A DNA stretch of 64,000 nt from FEB-12 sp964503315 (GTDB taxonomy: Bacteria; Zixibacteria; MSB-5A5; GN15; FEB-12): the NCBI GenBank assembly GCA_964503315.1, contig CAZCZL010000004.1, positions 1 to 64,000 on the forward strand, written 5' to 3'. The notes under the pieces are model-generated. The model saw only the letters and a program-made list of their open reading frames with translations. It was not told where the DNA came from and searched no databases. Of this stretch, positions 40,301 to 49,148 are shown piece by piece (positions within the stretch are counted from its first letter, which is position 1; every line of letters starts with the position of its first letter). The translations under genes were made by a program, and so were the position numbers.

Positions 40301-40493
40301 CACCGCAAACGAGACCGTGTTAAACGAAGGAAAGTTCTACGCGTCGGGTGGATTCTCTATCACGCTCCCGGCGGTTTGGTCACATCATTCTATTCGACTC
40401 GATTTCCCGATCTTTCTGAGCAAACCGCTCCCGACCGAAGAACGGTTCGATTTCAGATTCTCGGTGGCATGGCTGGTGGGAAGGGCGAAATAG
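37329..40493 (+). CDS. M1 family metallopeptidase with barrel-like C-terminus
   Basis: About 1054 residues from the ATG at 37329, which has AAGGG upstream and begins a signal peptide (MANRLIQLAFLFTLIFA). The zinc motif HEIAHNWF is at H374/E375/H378 with E397 in FLDEGF, and GGMEFPM corresponds to GxMEN. Residues from about 690 on are beta-rich, rich in aromatic/polar alternation, and end in FDFRFSVAWLVGRAK, as outer-membrane barrels do. The enzyme may therefore be displayed at the outer membrane. The substrate is unknown. Confidence 0.9.
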   Translation: MANRLIQLAFLFTLIFATSLHATPPGYWQQEVNYKIDVSLQSDLRTITGTCQIEYINNSPDTLRELFIKAFPNAVQKGSYADLKARETGDYSFANLQPEEQGALTISPMVEYHRGGVNGCPVDIPRIDNSIIRLRIHTIGISRTIDISILPGDTIGLVIPFTTVLPSPHSMRMGLFGGVTKAAYWYPQVCVYDRKLGWNNGQYLGWGECYGDYGKFEVNITAPEDVIVAATGACVNESEVLPDSLKAKLALDNFLKPRAEWPTLVYDSSREKTWKFVAENVNDFAFVASRDYCIDWDTTGSTEVVAYALRKNAAKWKSATKDGIDAITTLSEKFIPYKYPVMRICDAFGGMEFPMLVHCTGGPPSPGWYIVTYHEIAHNWFMGMIGSNQTDRPFLDEGFTTHAEHVVMEKYRGRYDNVSNPQGWYARAFAPDDEDRNTRGFRPLLELMTEKYDKPMVFSYDQGEEYWPYRISAYYKSAAMHYNLRAILGDSAYFAAMQHYCREWLFAHPYEEDFVEAMEQATGLQLDPFFQQWFYGRERLDYGVKSVKRISDSSGSRTEVTMENRGRFVTPVPVAVIFENGDTLFYMAAPEGMTYSRTGYTSLPTWHQFRRFDEKYTFTVNDNRKVKKVVVDPENLLMDIDRTNNISGFFWPTEIRFDNMKYDRVPVNEYALRWRPDLWYDEPNGMQIGGHLHGSYLGKLNKFSLDARYGVDSKRPFVDLEGSLPIVTLGSGPDFSYRLLLADHRFYTRSSYFTQSKPLWSRPDREELRFDMEMLKVGDKQTSPRSALDPDILPYITEPNWDSGETYSFSVSTGIYRTFRYGEWSITDRSTVGMHDYEESARGFLKNEIRANLSLKRSGDSGGNWLSTRFIITNLGGHPPAHLLQHLTRASAYDQFVQSQMFRSPGSFPTDWQDEFYQSAERVRGYQDRLVYLAESYGGSIELTPFKRLPIPLIGKTPLIGKFLSKANLTLFADGATVSMEKAAPDYRSPITANETVLNEGKFYASGGFSITLPAVWSHHSIRLDFPIFLSKPLPTEERFDFRFSVAWLVGRAK

Positions 40494-40506
40494 AAAGGAC
40501 ACGCTG

Positions 40507-40995
40507 ATGATCGGCATCACGATACATTCACTCACCCGTGCGGACCGCGAGTGGGTCACCCGGGCCTGGCAGGAATATTGGGGGGCGGATTTCATTGTCA
40601 ATCGCGGTCAGATCATTCGTCCGCACGATGTCGAGGCGATCTATGCCGCCGATGCCAACAATCAACGGATCGGCCTGCTGACTTACCGCATCGAGGGGGA
40701 CCAGTGCGAAGTGGTCACGATCGATGCCTTCAACCAGTTTTCCGGTATCGGCACAGCGCTGCTCGAGGCGATCACCAAGATCGCGGCGAGTGAGAACTGC
40801 AAACGGCTCTGGCTTATCACCACCAACGACAATCTGGATGCCCTCCGCTTTTATCAGCGCCGCGGGTTCCATCTGGTGACCATTCATCGCGACGCACTGG
40901 ACCGTTCGCGCGAGCTGAAACCCTCCATCCCGATGGTCGGCGAGTATCACATTCCGCTTCGAGATGAGATTGAACTGGAGATGATGCTTTCCTGA
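40507..40995 (+). CDS. GNAT family acetyltransferase
   Basis: The 162-residue product has a GNAT fold with the acetyl-CoA motif QFSGIGTALLEAI and the later NLDALRFYQRRGFH. AAGGA precedes the ATG. The substrate is not predictable. It is 13 bp after the M1 gene and probably in the same transcript. Confidence 0.88.
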   Translation: MIGITIHSLTRADREWVTRAWQEYWGADFIVNRGQIIRPHDVEAIYAADANNQRIGLLTYRIEGDQCEVVTIDAFNQFSGIGTALLEAITKIAASENCKRLWLITTNDNLDALRFYQRRGFHLVTIHRDALDRSRELKPSIPMVGEYHIPLRDEIELEMMLS

Positions 40996-41012
40996 GTTAT
41001 CGATCGAAGTGA

Positions 41013-41100
41013 GCGTCAGGTCACACTTCGAAGCACGTCGCCGATATCGCCGAACATAAATCATTTTTAGCAGCATCGGCTTCGAAGCAGGACCTGACGC
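41013..41100. repeat. Large imperfect inverted repeat I before dnaE
   Basis: Arms 41013-41034 and 41079-41100 match as reverse complements at 19 of 22 positions; the three mismatches are adjacent. The outer parts are GCGTCAGGTC/GACCTGACGC and the inner parts carry GCTTCGAAG. The 44-nt spacer is unlike the arms. It may be a REP/MITE-like element or a strong hairpin. Confidence 0.7.
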
Positions 41101-41138
41101 AACTGATGTAAATCCACAGTAATCATATAAGTCACGTT

Positions 41139-41214
41139 CCGTCAGTTCCTAGCGTTCGCCTGACTTCTCAAGGACTCGTCTGCTTCACAATCGCACGAAC
41201 GCGAGAACTGACGG
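41139..41214. repeat. Large imperfect inverted repeat II before dnaE
   Basis: Arms 41139-41158 and 41196-41214 match over about 19 bases with one mismatch and a one-base gap. The outer motif is CCGTCAGTTC/GAACTGACGG, similar to that of repeat I, while the inner part is CGAACGC. The spacer is 37 nt. It lies 38 bp after repeat I and ends 151 bp before the dnaE start. Confidence 0.7.
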
Positions 41215-41365
41215 TCCTGTCTGTCAAAGCATGTGATGGGATTTTCTTCCGGATTTCTCTTGATTGAATCGTCACCCTTCGCCACATTCCAATTAACCGG
41301 GCAGTCAGGATGTCTGTCCGCGAGAACGACAAAAAGTCTAACCGCACGGAATCGCAGCCAATTAT

Positions 41366-44300
41366 ATGAAATTCTCGAACTTCGTTCATTTACATACACA
41401 TAGCCAGTACTCGCTCCTCGATGGCGCCTGTCGCCTGGACTCGGTCATTGAGCTGGCCAAGAACTTCAAGATGCCCGCCCTGGCGATCACCGACCACGGC
41501 AACATGTTCGGCGCGATTGAGTTCTACAAGAAAGCGACCAAAGCCGGGGTCAAGCCGATCATCGGGACCGAAGCCTATGTCGCCGCCACCAGCCGTTTTG
41601 ACAAGAAGCCGTCGACCACCTACCCCAATGGCGGCTTTCACATGGTTTTGCTGGCGAAAAACCTGACCGGCTACAAGAATCTTATCAAGCTCTCCTCGTC
41701 AGGGTACCTCGAAGGCTTTTATCACCGCCCGCGCATCGATAAAGATATTTTGAAAGAGCACTCCGAAGGCCTCATCGCCACCTCCGCTTGCCTCGCCGGC
41801 GAGGTTAACTGGCATCTCCAGCGCGGCGATACCGAAGGGGCGGTCGCGGCCGCTCGCTTTTATCAAGATCTGTTCGGTGAAGGAAACTTCTTCATCGAAA
41901 TTCAGAACCACGGCCTTGAGCAGGAAGCTCTCATGCTTCCCAAACTGGTCGCTATTTCTAAGGAGACCGGCATTCCGTTGGTCGCCACCAACGACTGCCA
42001 TTATTTGAGGCAGCAGGATTGGCAGGCGCACGATGCCCTACTCTGTATTCAGACCGACAAGAAGGTCGAAGACAGCGACCGGATGCGCTACAACTCCGAT
42101 CAGATCTACTTCAAGTCACCGGAGGAGATGTACGAACGGTTCGGCGATTTCAAGGACGCGCTCGAAAACACTATCCGCATCGCCGAAGCCTGCAATCTGG
42201 AGCTGGAACTTGGCCAGCTCAAACTTCCGGTCTTCCCGATTCCCAAGCCGTATGTTGAGCCGGATCAGTATCTTCGCCACCTGTGCGATGAAGGGCTGAA
42301 GGACCGGTACAGCAAGATAACTGATGAGATCAAAAAGCGGCTCGATTACGAGTTGGGCGTCATCAAGCAGATGGGGTACGCAGGCTACTTCCTGATCGTT
42401 AAGGATTTCTGCGACTACGCCCGCTCTCAAAAGATCCCGGTCGGGCCGGGTCGTGGTTCGGCGGCCGGCTCGCTGGTCTCTTACGCCCTCAAGATCACCA
42501 ATGTCGACCCTATCCGGTTCAGCCTGCTCTTTGAGCGGTTCCTCAACCCGGAACGTATCTCGATGCCTGATATCGATATCGATTTCGCCGACCGGGGCCG
42601 CGACAAGATCATCAAGTACGTTATCGAAAAATACGGCGCGGAAAACGTCACGCAGATCATCACGTTCGGTACCATGGCCGCACGCGGCGTGGTGCGCGAC
42701 GTCGGCCGTGTGCTCGGCCTCCCTTATTCCGAGGTCGACAAGATCGCCAAGCTGATCCCGGCCACTCCGGATATGGATCTGGCGAAAGCGCTGGAAACCG
42801 TCCCTGAACTGAATCAACTAGCAGAAAGCGACAAACGCATCGAGCGCCTGCTTGAGTACTCAAAGACCCTCGAAGGCCTCGCCCGCCACTGCTCGACTCA
42901 CGCCGCCGGCGTGGTGATCGCCCCTTCAGCCCTGACCAACTATGTCCCGCTTTTCAAAGGCTCCCGAGACGAAATCACGACCCAGTATGACATGAAAATG
43001 GTCGAGGAGATCGGCCTCCTCAAGATGGACTTCCTCGGACTCCGTACTTTGACCGTTATCGATGATGCCGAGCGGATGATCCGCGAAAACTATCCCAGCG
43101 TAAAGCTCGACCTGGATAATCTGCCATTGGACGACCCGAAGGTCTTCGAGATATTCGCGAAAGGCGAGACGGTCGGGATATTCCAGTTTGAATCGAACGG
43201 CATGCGGGATTATCTCCGGAAGCTTAAGCCGGAGACATTCGTCGATCTCGCCGTAATGAACGCGCTCTATCGTCCCGGTCCGTTGGATGCCCGCGTTGAG
43301 ATGCGTCCCGGCGAAAAGTTGAACATGATCGACATCTATATCGAGCGAAAGCGCGGGACGCTTGAAGTCAAGTTCATGCACCCCAAGCTCGAGAAGATCC
43401 TCGGCGAGACCTACGGCGTGATCGTCTTCCAGGAGCAGGTGCTCCAGATCGCCAACCAGTTGGCGGGCTACTCGCTCGGACAGGCCGACCTCCTCCGCAA
43501 GGCGATGGGTAAAAAAGACGCCCAACTCATGGCGACCCAGAAAGAGGAATTCCTCAAGGGGGCCGAAGGGCACAAGGTCGACCACAAGGTCGCGGCCGAC
43601 ATGTTCGACCAGATTGAGACCTTCGCCCGCTACGGATTCAACAAGGCACACTCGACCTGCTACGCCCTGGTCGCTTACCAGACCGCCTGGCTCAAGTGTT
43701 ACTACTCGCATGAGTTCATGGCCGCCACCATGACCTCGGAAATCAACGACACCGAGCGGATCTACACGTTGCTGGAAGAGTGCCGCCGCCTCGGTATCAA
43801 GGTCGAACCACCGGATGTGAATGAATCCAAGTCCGATTTTACGGTGGTGGGTGGGTCTATTCGATTTGGGCTGCAGGCGGTGAAGAACGTCGGCGGCGAT
43901 GCCGCTATCGCTATTCAGGAAGCCCGCAAGACACACGGACGGCTCACGTCGCTTGCTGATCTTTGTTCCAAAGTGCCGCTCCGCCAGATAAACAGGCGTA
44001 CTTTGGAGTCGCTTATCGCAGCCGGAGCGTGTGACTCCCTTCCCGGCAATCGCGCCCAAAAGTACGACATAGTCGAGAGCTGTCTCGAATACGCGCACAA
44101 AGTACAGGAACAGCAGAACTCGCACGACCTCTTCGCCGGGTCGGGCATGGCGGTCCAGCGTACAGAACCGCCGCTGAAGGAGATTTCTGAGTGGAGCTCC
44201 ACTCAGCGATTGGCCCAGGAAAAGGCGATGCTCGGGTTTTACCTGTCAGGACATCCACTCGACAAATTCCGCGACGAGTTGCTCTGCTTTACTACCTCCA

Positions 44301-44845
44301 GCGCGGCCGGACTCAAAGGGACTCCCGATGGACGCGAAGTGACGGTCGGCGGGATTGTCACCAACCTCAAAAAGATGCCTGACCGCAAAGGGAATATGAT
44401 GGCCTTTGTGACGATGGAGGATTTCTCCGGGTCGGTTGAGCTGGTCTGCTTCTCTGATTGCTATGATAAAGGGAAGGAACATATAGAGGTAGACCGGATG
44501 ATCCTGGTCACCGGGCGGGTCTCTACGCGCGAGGGCGAGGCGCCTAAAGTTGTTGCCGCCGAAACACTTCCGCTCGAAAAACTGACGGAACGATTCTCCT
44601 GCCAACTGGTTATAAAGGTAGCCAAGGATTGCTCCGATGATACCTTGGACCGCGCCCTCTCTATACTAGATGAGTATCGAGGGACCGCTCCGGTACTTCT
44701 GGCAGCCCGGGAAAATGGTTCCGAAGTGTACATCAAGTCAAAGAAGTACGCGGTGACCGTCGATTTCAAACTGCTGGACTCACTCAAAGGGATGCTGGGT
44801 GATTCGGCCGCGTACCTCCGGCCCTTGCAGGCGCGAAACTCCTGA
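41366..44845 (+). CDS. dnaE: DNA polymerase III subunit alpha
   Basis: The 1159-residue replicative polymerase. The N-terminal PHP domain starts HLHTHSQYSLLDG. The catalytic aspartates lie in MPDIDIDFADRGR (near residue 400) and further downstream. A helix-hairpin-helix/finger region, an OB fold near residue 990 (VTVGGIVTNLKKMPDRKG) and a C-terminal tau-contact region follow. It is DnaE1-like in length. No good Shine-Dalgarno is seen, and two large inverted repeats lie upstream. Confidence 0.97.
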   Translation: MKFSNFVHLHTHSQYSLLDGACRLDSVIELAKNFKMPALAITDHGNMFGAIEFYKKATKAGVKPIIGTEAYVAATSRFDKKPSTTYPNGGFHMVLLAKNLTGYKNLIKLSSSGYLEGFYHRPRIDKDILKEHSEGLIATSACLAGEVNWHLQRGDTEGAVAAARFYQDLFGEGNFFIEIQNHGLEQEALMLPKLVAISKETGIPLVATNDCHYLRQQDWQAHDALLCIQTDKKVEDSDRMRYNSDQIYFKSPEEMYERFGDFKDALENTIRIAEACNLELELGQLKLPVFPIPKPYVEPDQYLRHLCDEGLKDRYSKITDEIKKRLDYELGVIKQMGYAGYFLIVKDFCDYARSQKIPVGPGRGSAAGSLVSYALKITNVDPIRFSLLFERFLNPERISMPDIDIDFADRGRDKIIKYVIEKYGAENVTQIITFGTMAARGVVRDVGRVLGLPYSEVDKIAKLIPATPDMDLAKALETVPELNQLAESDKRIERLLEYSKTLEGLARHCSTHAAGVVIAPSALTNYVPLFKGSRDEITTQYDMKMVEEIGLLKMDFLGLRTLTVIDDAERMIRENYPSVKLDLDNLPLDDPKVFEIFAKGETVGIFQFESNGMRDYLRKLKPETFVDLAVMNALYRPGPLDARVEMRPGEKLNMIDIYIERKRGTLEVKFMHPKLEKILGETYGVIVFQEQVLQIANQLAGYSLGQADLLRKAMGKKDAQLMATQKEEFLKGAEGHKVDHKVAADMFDQIETFARYGFNKAHSTCYALVAYQTAWLKCYYSHEFMAATMTSEINDTERIYTLLEECRRLGIKVEPPDVNESKSDFTVVGGSIRFGLQAVKNVGGDAAIAIQEARKTHGRLTSLADLCSKVPLRQINRRTLESLIAAGACDSLPGNRAQKYDIVESCLEYAHKVQEQQNSHDLFAGSGMAVQRTEPPLKEISEWSSTQRLAQEKAMLGFYLSGHPLDKFRDELLCFTTSSAAGLKGTPDGREVTVGGIVTNLKKMPDRKGNMMAFVTMEDFSGSVELVCFSDCYDKGKEHIEVDRMILVTGRVSTREGEAPKVVAAETLPLEKLTERFSCQLVIKVAKDCSDDTLDRALSILDEYRGTAPVLLAARENGSEVYIKSKKYAVTVDFKLLDSLKGMLGDSAAYLRPLQARNS

Positions 44846-44896
44846 CCGCGGTACGCCAATAGACTGAAGTTGTGAACGTATGACCATAGGTGATTC

Positions 44897-45442
44897 ATGA
44901 AAGCGTACCGTTTCCTCGTTGCATCCTCTGTCCTGCTTCTGGCCGCCGCGTTTGTTGTAGCGGGCGATAAGCCGGAAAGCACTCCTCCCCCCAAAACCGA
45001 GCAGGTCGCTCCTGCAACCATCAATTGGGTCTCCTTTGATGAAGGACTCAAGCGCGCCGAGGCCGAAAAGAAGAATATGCTGATCGACCTGACTGCCTCC
45101 TGGTGCGGGTGGTGCAAGAAGATGGAAAAGGAAGCCTTCGCCGATACCGCGGTGATCCGCAATATCAACGCCAATTATATCCCGATAAAGGTCTGGGGGG
45201 ACTCCGAGAAGATCCTTGATATCAAGGGGTACAAGATATCTGAGAAGGATCTCGCCACTACCCAGTTCGGGGTTCAGGGATTCCCGACCTTCTTCGTGCT
45301 TTGCCCGGATGCCCGTGGTATCAAACGGTTTGTCGGGTATCGTCAGACCGATGCGTTTATTGCGGAGCTGGATCAGGTCGCCGGATTCAACTGTGACTCG
45401 GCGAAAACTGCCGACCAGCAGAAAACCCCGCCCGGCAAGTAG
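44897..45442 (+). CDS. Exported thioredoxin-fold protein
   Basis: The 181-residue product has a signal peptide ending near ALA/VAG at about residue 22 and a thioredoxin-like domain. The redox motif is WCGWCKKME (CGWC), and the cis-proline loop is GVQGFPTFFVL. It belongs to the thioredoxin_7/DUF255-like group that reduces or isomerises disulfides outside the cytoplasm. It lies before a second thioredoxin-like gene with a similar role. Confidence 0.88.
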   Translation: MKAYRFLVASSVLLLAAAFVVAGDKPESTPPPKTEQVAPATINWVSFDEGLKRAEAEKKNMLIDLTASWCGWCKKMEKEAFADTAVIRNINANYIPIKVWGDSEKILDIKGYKISEKDLATTQFGVQGFPTFFVLCPDARGIKRFVGYRQTDAFIAELDQVAGFNCDSAKTADQQKTPPGK

Positions 45443-45527
45443 CCACCCAGAATTGGCTTGACTATGAATGCCTGGCAATGGTATTTCACCCGAAATATGT
45501 TTGACCCTTTGGATAGGAAATCTGTGA

Positions 45528-46148
45528 ATGCGTAAGCTCGCTCTGTTCGGAACTGCCGTTATCTTCGCCTGCATGGTCTTTGGCTGCTCCTCTTCAAAAG
45601 AAGAGGCCGCCAAAACAGAACCATCCTCCAGTGAACCGAAAATGCAGGTGACCACCACCGAAACCCCGGCCGGCACGACGACCGAACCAGCCGCCAACAC
45701 AGCGACTGAAACCCCGGCTGTCAGCTTTGCCACCTGGTCCGCTACCGATGTCGACGGCAACCTCCGTCAGGCGACCGAGTGGGTGGGAAAGCGCCCGACG
45801 ATCATCAATTTCTGGGGAACCTGGTGCCCGCCCTGCCGCAAAGAGATCCCGGATCTCATCAAGCTGTACGCCGAGTACAACCCCAGAGGTGTAGAAATAC
45901 TTGGTTTCGCCGTTCGAGATGATGCCTCCAACGTCCGGATTTTCGCCGATGAGGCCCGTATGAACTGGGTAATGATGATGGGGAATGAAGAAGTCCTCGA
46001 CAAGTACGGCCCGATCACCGGTGTCCCGACCACCATCTTCCTCGACATCAACGGCCAAGAGGTGAAGCGGTTTATCGGCCCGCCCACTCTTGAAGAGTTT
46101 AAGGCCGCCGCGGATATGATCATGGCCGGCTACGAGCAAAAGTCGTAA
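45528..46148 (+). CDS. TlpA-like lipoprotein thioredoxin
   Basis: The 206-residue product has a lipoprotein signal (lipobox VFGC, C20), a Thr/Pro/Glu-rich linker (about 30-70), and a TlpA/ResA-like domain. The active site is WGTWCPPCRKEIPD and the cis-proline loop is TGVPTTIFL. It probably keeps periplasmic thiols reduced, for example in cytochrome c maturation. A strong terminator follows. Confidence 0.9.
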   Translation: MRKLALFGTAVIFACMVFGCSSSKEEAAKTEPSSSEPKMQVTTTETPAGTTTEPAANTATETPAVSFATWSATDVDGNLRQATEWVGKRPTIINFWGTWCPPCRKEIPDLIKLYAEYNPRGVEILGFAVRDDASNVRIFADEARMNWVMMMGNEEVLDKYGPITGVPTTIFLDINGQEVKRFIGPPTLEEFKAAADMIMAGYEQKS

Positions 46149-46172
46149 TTGACCGTCACGAAAGAAGTTCAG

Positions 46173-46204
46173 GGCGTCGGACCGGATGGTCCGGCGCCTT
46201 TTTT
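46173..46204 (+). terminator. Intrinsic terminator after the TlpA-like gene
   Basis: An 11-bp stem with one T-G pair (46173-46183 with 46188-46198) and a GGAT loop is followed by a run of six T. Confidence 0.88.
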
Positions 46205-46229
46205 CTTTCCCCTCCGCCCATGCAATCCC

Positions 46230-46257
46230 TTGACAGAACCGATTCAATAGTTATCTT
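46230..46257 (+). promoter_or_regulatory. Sigma70-like promoter for the cohesin/dockerin gene
   Basis: TTGACA (46230-46235) and TATCTT (46252-46257) are separated by 16 nt, after a terminator and about 135 bp before the start of the secreted protein gene. Confidence 0.5.
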
Positions 46258-46391
46258 GTGTTATCTGCATTGATAACTACTGAAGTCTTACACAAGTCGA
46301 GTTCTCACATAGCCACTAGGTAACGTAGCTCTATTTCTGTCACATTCGGGGCGTTGCGCCTCAAGACTGTTTTGCGACGGAGAGATTTCGC

Positions 46392-47288
46392 ATGGCTCGT
46401 GCCTTTGGCTTTGTCATATTCTTCGCTCTCGTACTGAGCGCGTTACCAGCAACCGCCACTCCTATACTAGTGGTGCAGGCCGGTGATACGGTCATCCAGG
46501 CTGGTCAGACCACCGGTTCTATCCCGATCTATCTGCTCAATGTCGCCGATTCGGTCGAAGGGTTCGAACTGCTTATCCGGGCCTCGGATACCAACGCGAT
46601 CGAGTTCCTTGACCTGCTCGACACTACCGGCACACTCATCTCCGGCTGGCAGTTCAATATCGTTACCGCCTTCCCCGGCGGCATCCATATGCTCTGGCTC
46701 CCGAACCAGTTCGGGCAGGAGGATATCCCTTCTATCGCCCCAAGTTCCCAGACGCGGACGCTGGTCAAGCTTCCGTTTGTGCTGCATAACCTGAGCCCCG
46801 GTCAAAACTATACGTTTGACATTACCATAGATACTTCGCTCGATGACTTTGGATTCTCGAATCCGCTCGGCTACCTCATAGGCATCCACACCGACACGAT
46901 CATCGACTCCACCTGCCTCCGGTGTCTCAACTGGAGCGGGTCTACCTGCCTCGAGTGGCTGATCGTGAATGAGCCGCCGTGCGATTCGACCGATGTTGAC
47001 ACTACTCGCATGTCATATCTGGATCCAAACAAGACCTGGGTTTTCGGCGGGACGATCAACGTCGTCTCCTGCTGTCTCGGAACCAGAGGAAACGTGAATG
47101 GGGACGGTCAGGACCGAGTAGACTTGAGCGATCTCTCGTACCTGATCGCATACCTGACAGTAGGGGCGGCGCCACCGTCCTGCCGAGCCGAGGCCGATAT
47201 CAATGGGTCGGGAAATGTCGACCTGACCGACCTGTCGATGTTGATCGCGTATCTGACCGTGGGAGGTTCGATGCAGAGCTGTATGTAG
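46392..47288 (+). CDS. Secreted cohesin-like protein with dockerin-like C-terminus
   Basis: The 298-residue product has a signal peptide (about 1-22). A domain at about 25-155 resembles the cohesin/carbohydrate-binding beta sandwich (AGQTTGSIPIYLLNVADSVEGFELLI). The last 75 residues hold two dockerin type I repeats, GNVNGDGQDRVDLSDLSYL and ADINGSGNVDLTDLSML, each a calcium-loop helix. The module opens with CC and ends with a Cys near the C-terminus. The gene has its own promoter. It may take part in a surface complex, but no matching scaffold is seen here. Confidence 0.82.
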   Translation: MARAFGFVIFFALVLSALPATATPILVVQAGDTVIQAGQTTGSIPIYLLNVADSVEGFELLIRASDTNAIEFLDLLDTTGTLISGWQFNIVTAFPGGIHMLWLPNQFGQEDIPSIAPSSQTRTLVKLPFVLHNLSPGQNYTFDITIDTSLDDFGFSNPLGYLIGIHTDTIIDSTCLRCLNWSGSTCLEWLIVNEPPCDSTDVDTTRMSYLDPNKTWVFGGTINVVSCCLGTRGNVNGDGQDRVDLSDLSYLIAYLTVGAAPPSCRAEADINGSGNVDLTDLSMLIAYLTVGGSMQSCM

Positions 47289-47406
47289 GGGTCTGTACAG
47301 TGAAGCCGTACCTTTTGCGGTGTGCGAAAGTCGGGTCGAGGGTGCCTTCTCGTCATACGAGAGCCAATCAAGGATGATGCGAACCCCCAGACCCGGTTTT
47401 CTATTT

Positions 47407-48162
47407 TTACCCCGCGCCGAGGTAGGCTTCAATCACTTTTGGGTTCTTCTGCACTTCCGATGGTTTCCCCTCCGCGATCTTCTCCCCATAATCCAGCACC
47501 ACTATCCGGTCCGAGATGGACATCACCACGTGCATCCGATGCTCAATAATGATCACCGCGATATTCTTCTGCCGGATCTTCTGTATCAGCTCGATCAGTT
47601 CGTCGCACTCTTTCGGATTCATCCCGGCGGTCGGTTCGTCCAACAGCAGCAGCGAGGGCTCGGTCGCCAGCGCGCGGGCGATCTCAAGCCGGCGTTGATT
47701 CCCGTAGGACAGATTACGCGCCAGGTCATTGCCGCATTTGAGCAGACCGACAAACTCCAGCGCCGCCCTGCCGGCTTCGCAAATATCTTTCTCTTCCCGG
47801 CGAAAACGTGGCGTACGCACCAGCGCGGAAACGAGGCTGGCGCGCGTCCGGCTGTGCCGCGCCACCATGACATTCTCCAGCGCGGTCATGCCGTGGAAGA
47901 GTCGAAGATTCTGGAATGTCCGCGCGATCCCGGACTGCACAACCGTATGCGATTTCTGGTGATTGATCAGTTTACCTTGAAAGCGAACTTCCCCCGTATC
48001 CGGCGCGTACACTCCGGTGACGACATTAAAAAATGTCGATTTCCCCGCGCCATTCGGCCCTATCAGGCCGAGGACCTCGTTGCTGTCGACCGAGACCGAC
48101 AAATTGGTCAGCGCTTTGAGCCCGCCGAAATGCTTGGAGACCTGGTCGACCTGGAGTAGCAT
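47407..48162 (-). CDS. livG: Branched-chain amino-acid ABC transporter ATPase
   Basis: The 251-residue ATPase has Walker A GPNGAGKST, signature LSYGNQRRLEIARAL, and Walker B LLLDEPTAGM. The C-terminal HRMHVVMSISDRIVVLDYGEKIAEG is typical of LivG. It is the last gene of the operon; no second ATPase (livF) follows. Confidence 0.92.
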   Translation of the reverse strand: MLLQVDQVSKHFGGLKALTNLSVSVDSNEVLGLIGPNGAGKSTFFNVVTGVYAPDTGEVRFQGKLINHQKSHTVVQSGIARTFQNLRLFHGMTALENVMVARHSRTRASLVSALVRTPRFRREEKDICEAGRAALEFVGLLKCGNDLARNLSYGNQRRLEIARALATEPSLLLLDEPTAGMNPKECDELIELIQKIRQKNIAVIIIEHRMHVVMSISDRIVVLDYGEKIAEGKPSEVQKNPKVIEAYLGAG

Positions 48163-48164
48163 GG

Positions 48165-49148
48165 TCAGTGTGTCTCCTCCGCTTTCAGTTCGAGCGCGCG
48201 ACGTTTCGACGGCAGTATCCCCTGCGGGCGGAAGATGATGGCGATAACCATTACCGCGCCAAATAGTAGCATCCGATAATCGACAAAGCGCGAACCCAGT
48301 GTCGAACGGAGCACTTCCGGCACGCCAACCAGGAGCAGTACACCGAGGATAACCCCCGCAATATTCCCCATCCCGCCGATCACCAGCATCGAGACAAGCA
48401 AAACCGATTCCATGAAAGTGAACATCTCGGGCGAAATGAAACCGATCCAGTGCGCGTAGATCGTCCCGGCGACCGCGCCAAACATACCGCTTATCATGAA
48501 CGCGATCGCTTTGGTCCGGGCGACATTGACTCCTGTCAGTTCGGCGGCCAGTTCATCTTCGCGGATCGCCACAAGCGCGCGACCGAGACGCGAGTGCTCC
48601 AGTCGGGTACTGATAATGATGCCGATTATCACAAACGCGAGGATGAGATAATAGAACTGGATATCATCGCGAAGTTCTAGCCCGAAAACGTTCACCGGGA
48701 GGATCTTCTCGCCGACGCGTGGCAATCCTTTTGGGCCATTACTGAGACCATCGTAGTTGTTCAGCACCAGTCGCGTAATTTCGCCGAACGCGAGTGTGAC
48801 GATTGCCAGATAATCACCGCGAAGTCGCAACACCGGCGCGCCGATCATCAGACGCGCCGCCCCGCCAACGATTATCGTGATTGGCAGGATCATCCAGAAC
48901 GACAGACCGGCGATAGATAACAACGCTCCGGTATACGCGCCAATGGCGTAAAACGCCATAAAACCGAGATCCAGCAATCCTGTGTAGCCGATCGTGATAT
49001 TCAGCCCGAGACAAAGCAATGCATAAATGCCGACCAGTCCGATCACATGGACCGTGTAGTAGTTCCCCGTGAAATGCAGCACGAGCGGCCCGACGATGGA
49101 GATAAGTAACAAGAGTCCGTAGATGATCTGGCTTCGCGAGATGGTCAT
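48165..49148 (-). CDS. livM: Branched-chain amino-acid ABC permease LivM
   Basis: The 327-residue membrane permease has the LivM-type pattern of 8-10 helices with LCLGLNITIGYTGLLDLGFMAF and the conserved RDDE-like loop VAIREDELAAELTGVN. The end of livH overlaps its start by 4 bp. It pairs with LivH in the membrane. Confidence 0.92.
   Translation of the reverse strand: MTISRSQIIYGLLLLISIVGPLVLHFTGNYYTVHVIGLVGIYALLCLGLNITIGYTGLLDLGFMAFYAIGAYTGALLSIAGLSFWMILPITIIVGGAARLMIGAPVLRLRGDYLAIVTLAFGEITRLVLNNYDGLSNGPKGLPRVGEKILPVNVFGLELRDDIQFYYLILAFVIIGIIISTRLEHSRLGRALVAIREDELAAELTGVNVARTKAIAFMISGMFGAVAGTIYAHWIGFISPEMFTFMESVLLVSMLVIGGMGNIAGVILGVLLLVGVPEVLRSTLGSRFVDYRMLLFGAVMVIAIIFRPQGILPSKRRALELKAEETH

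Noticed and set aside
42926..44125. Minus-strand frame of 399 codons opposite dnaE
   Set aside because: Antisense shadow of a highly conserved gene.
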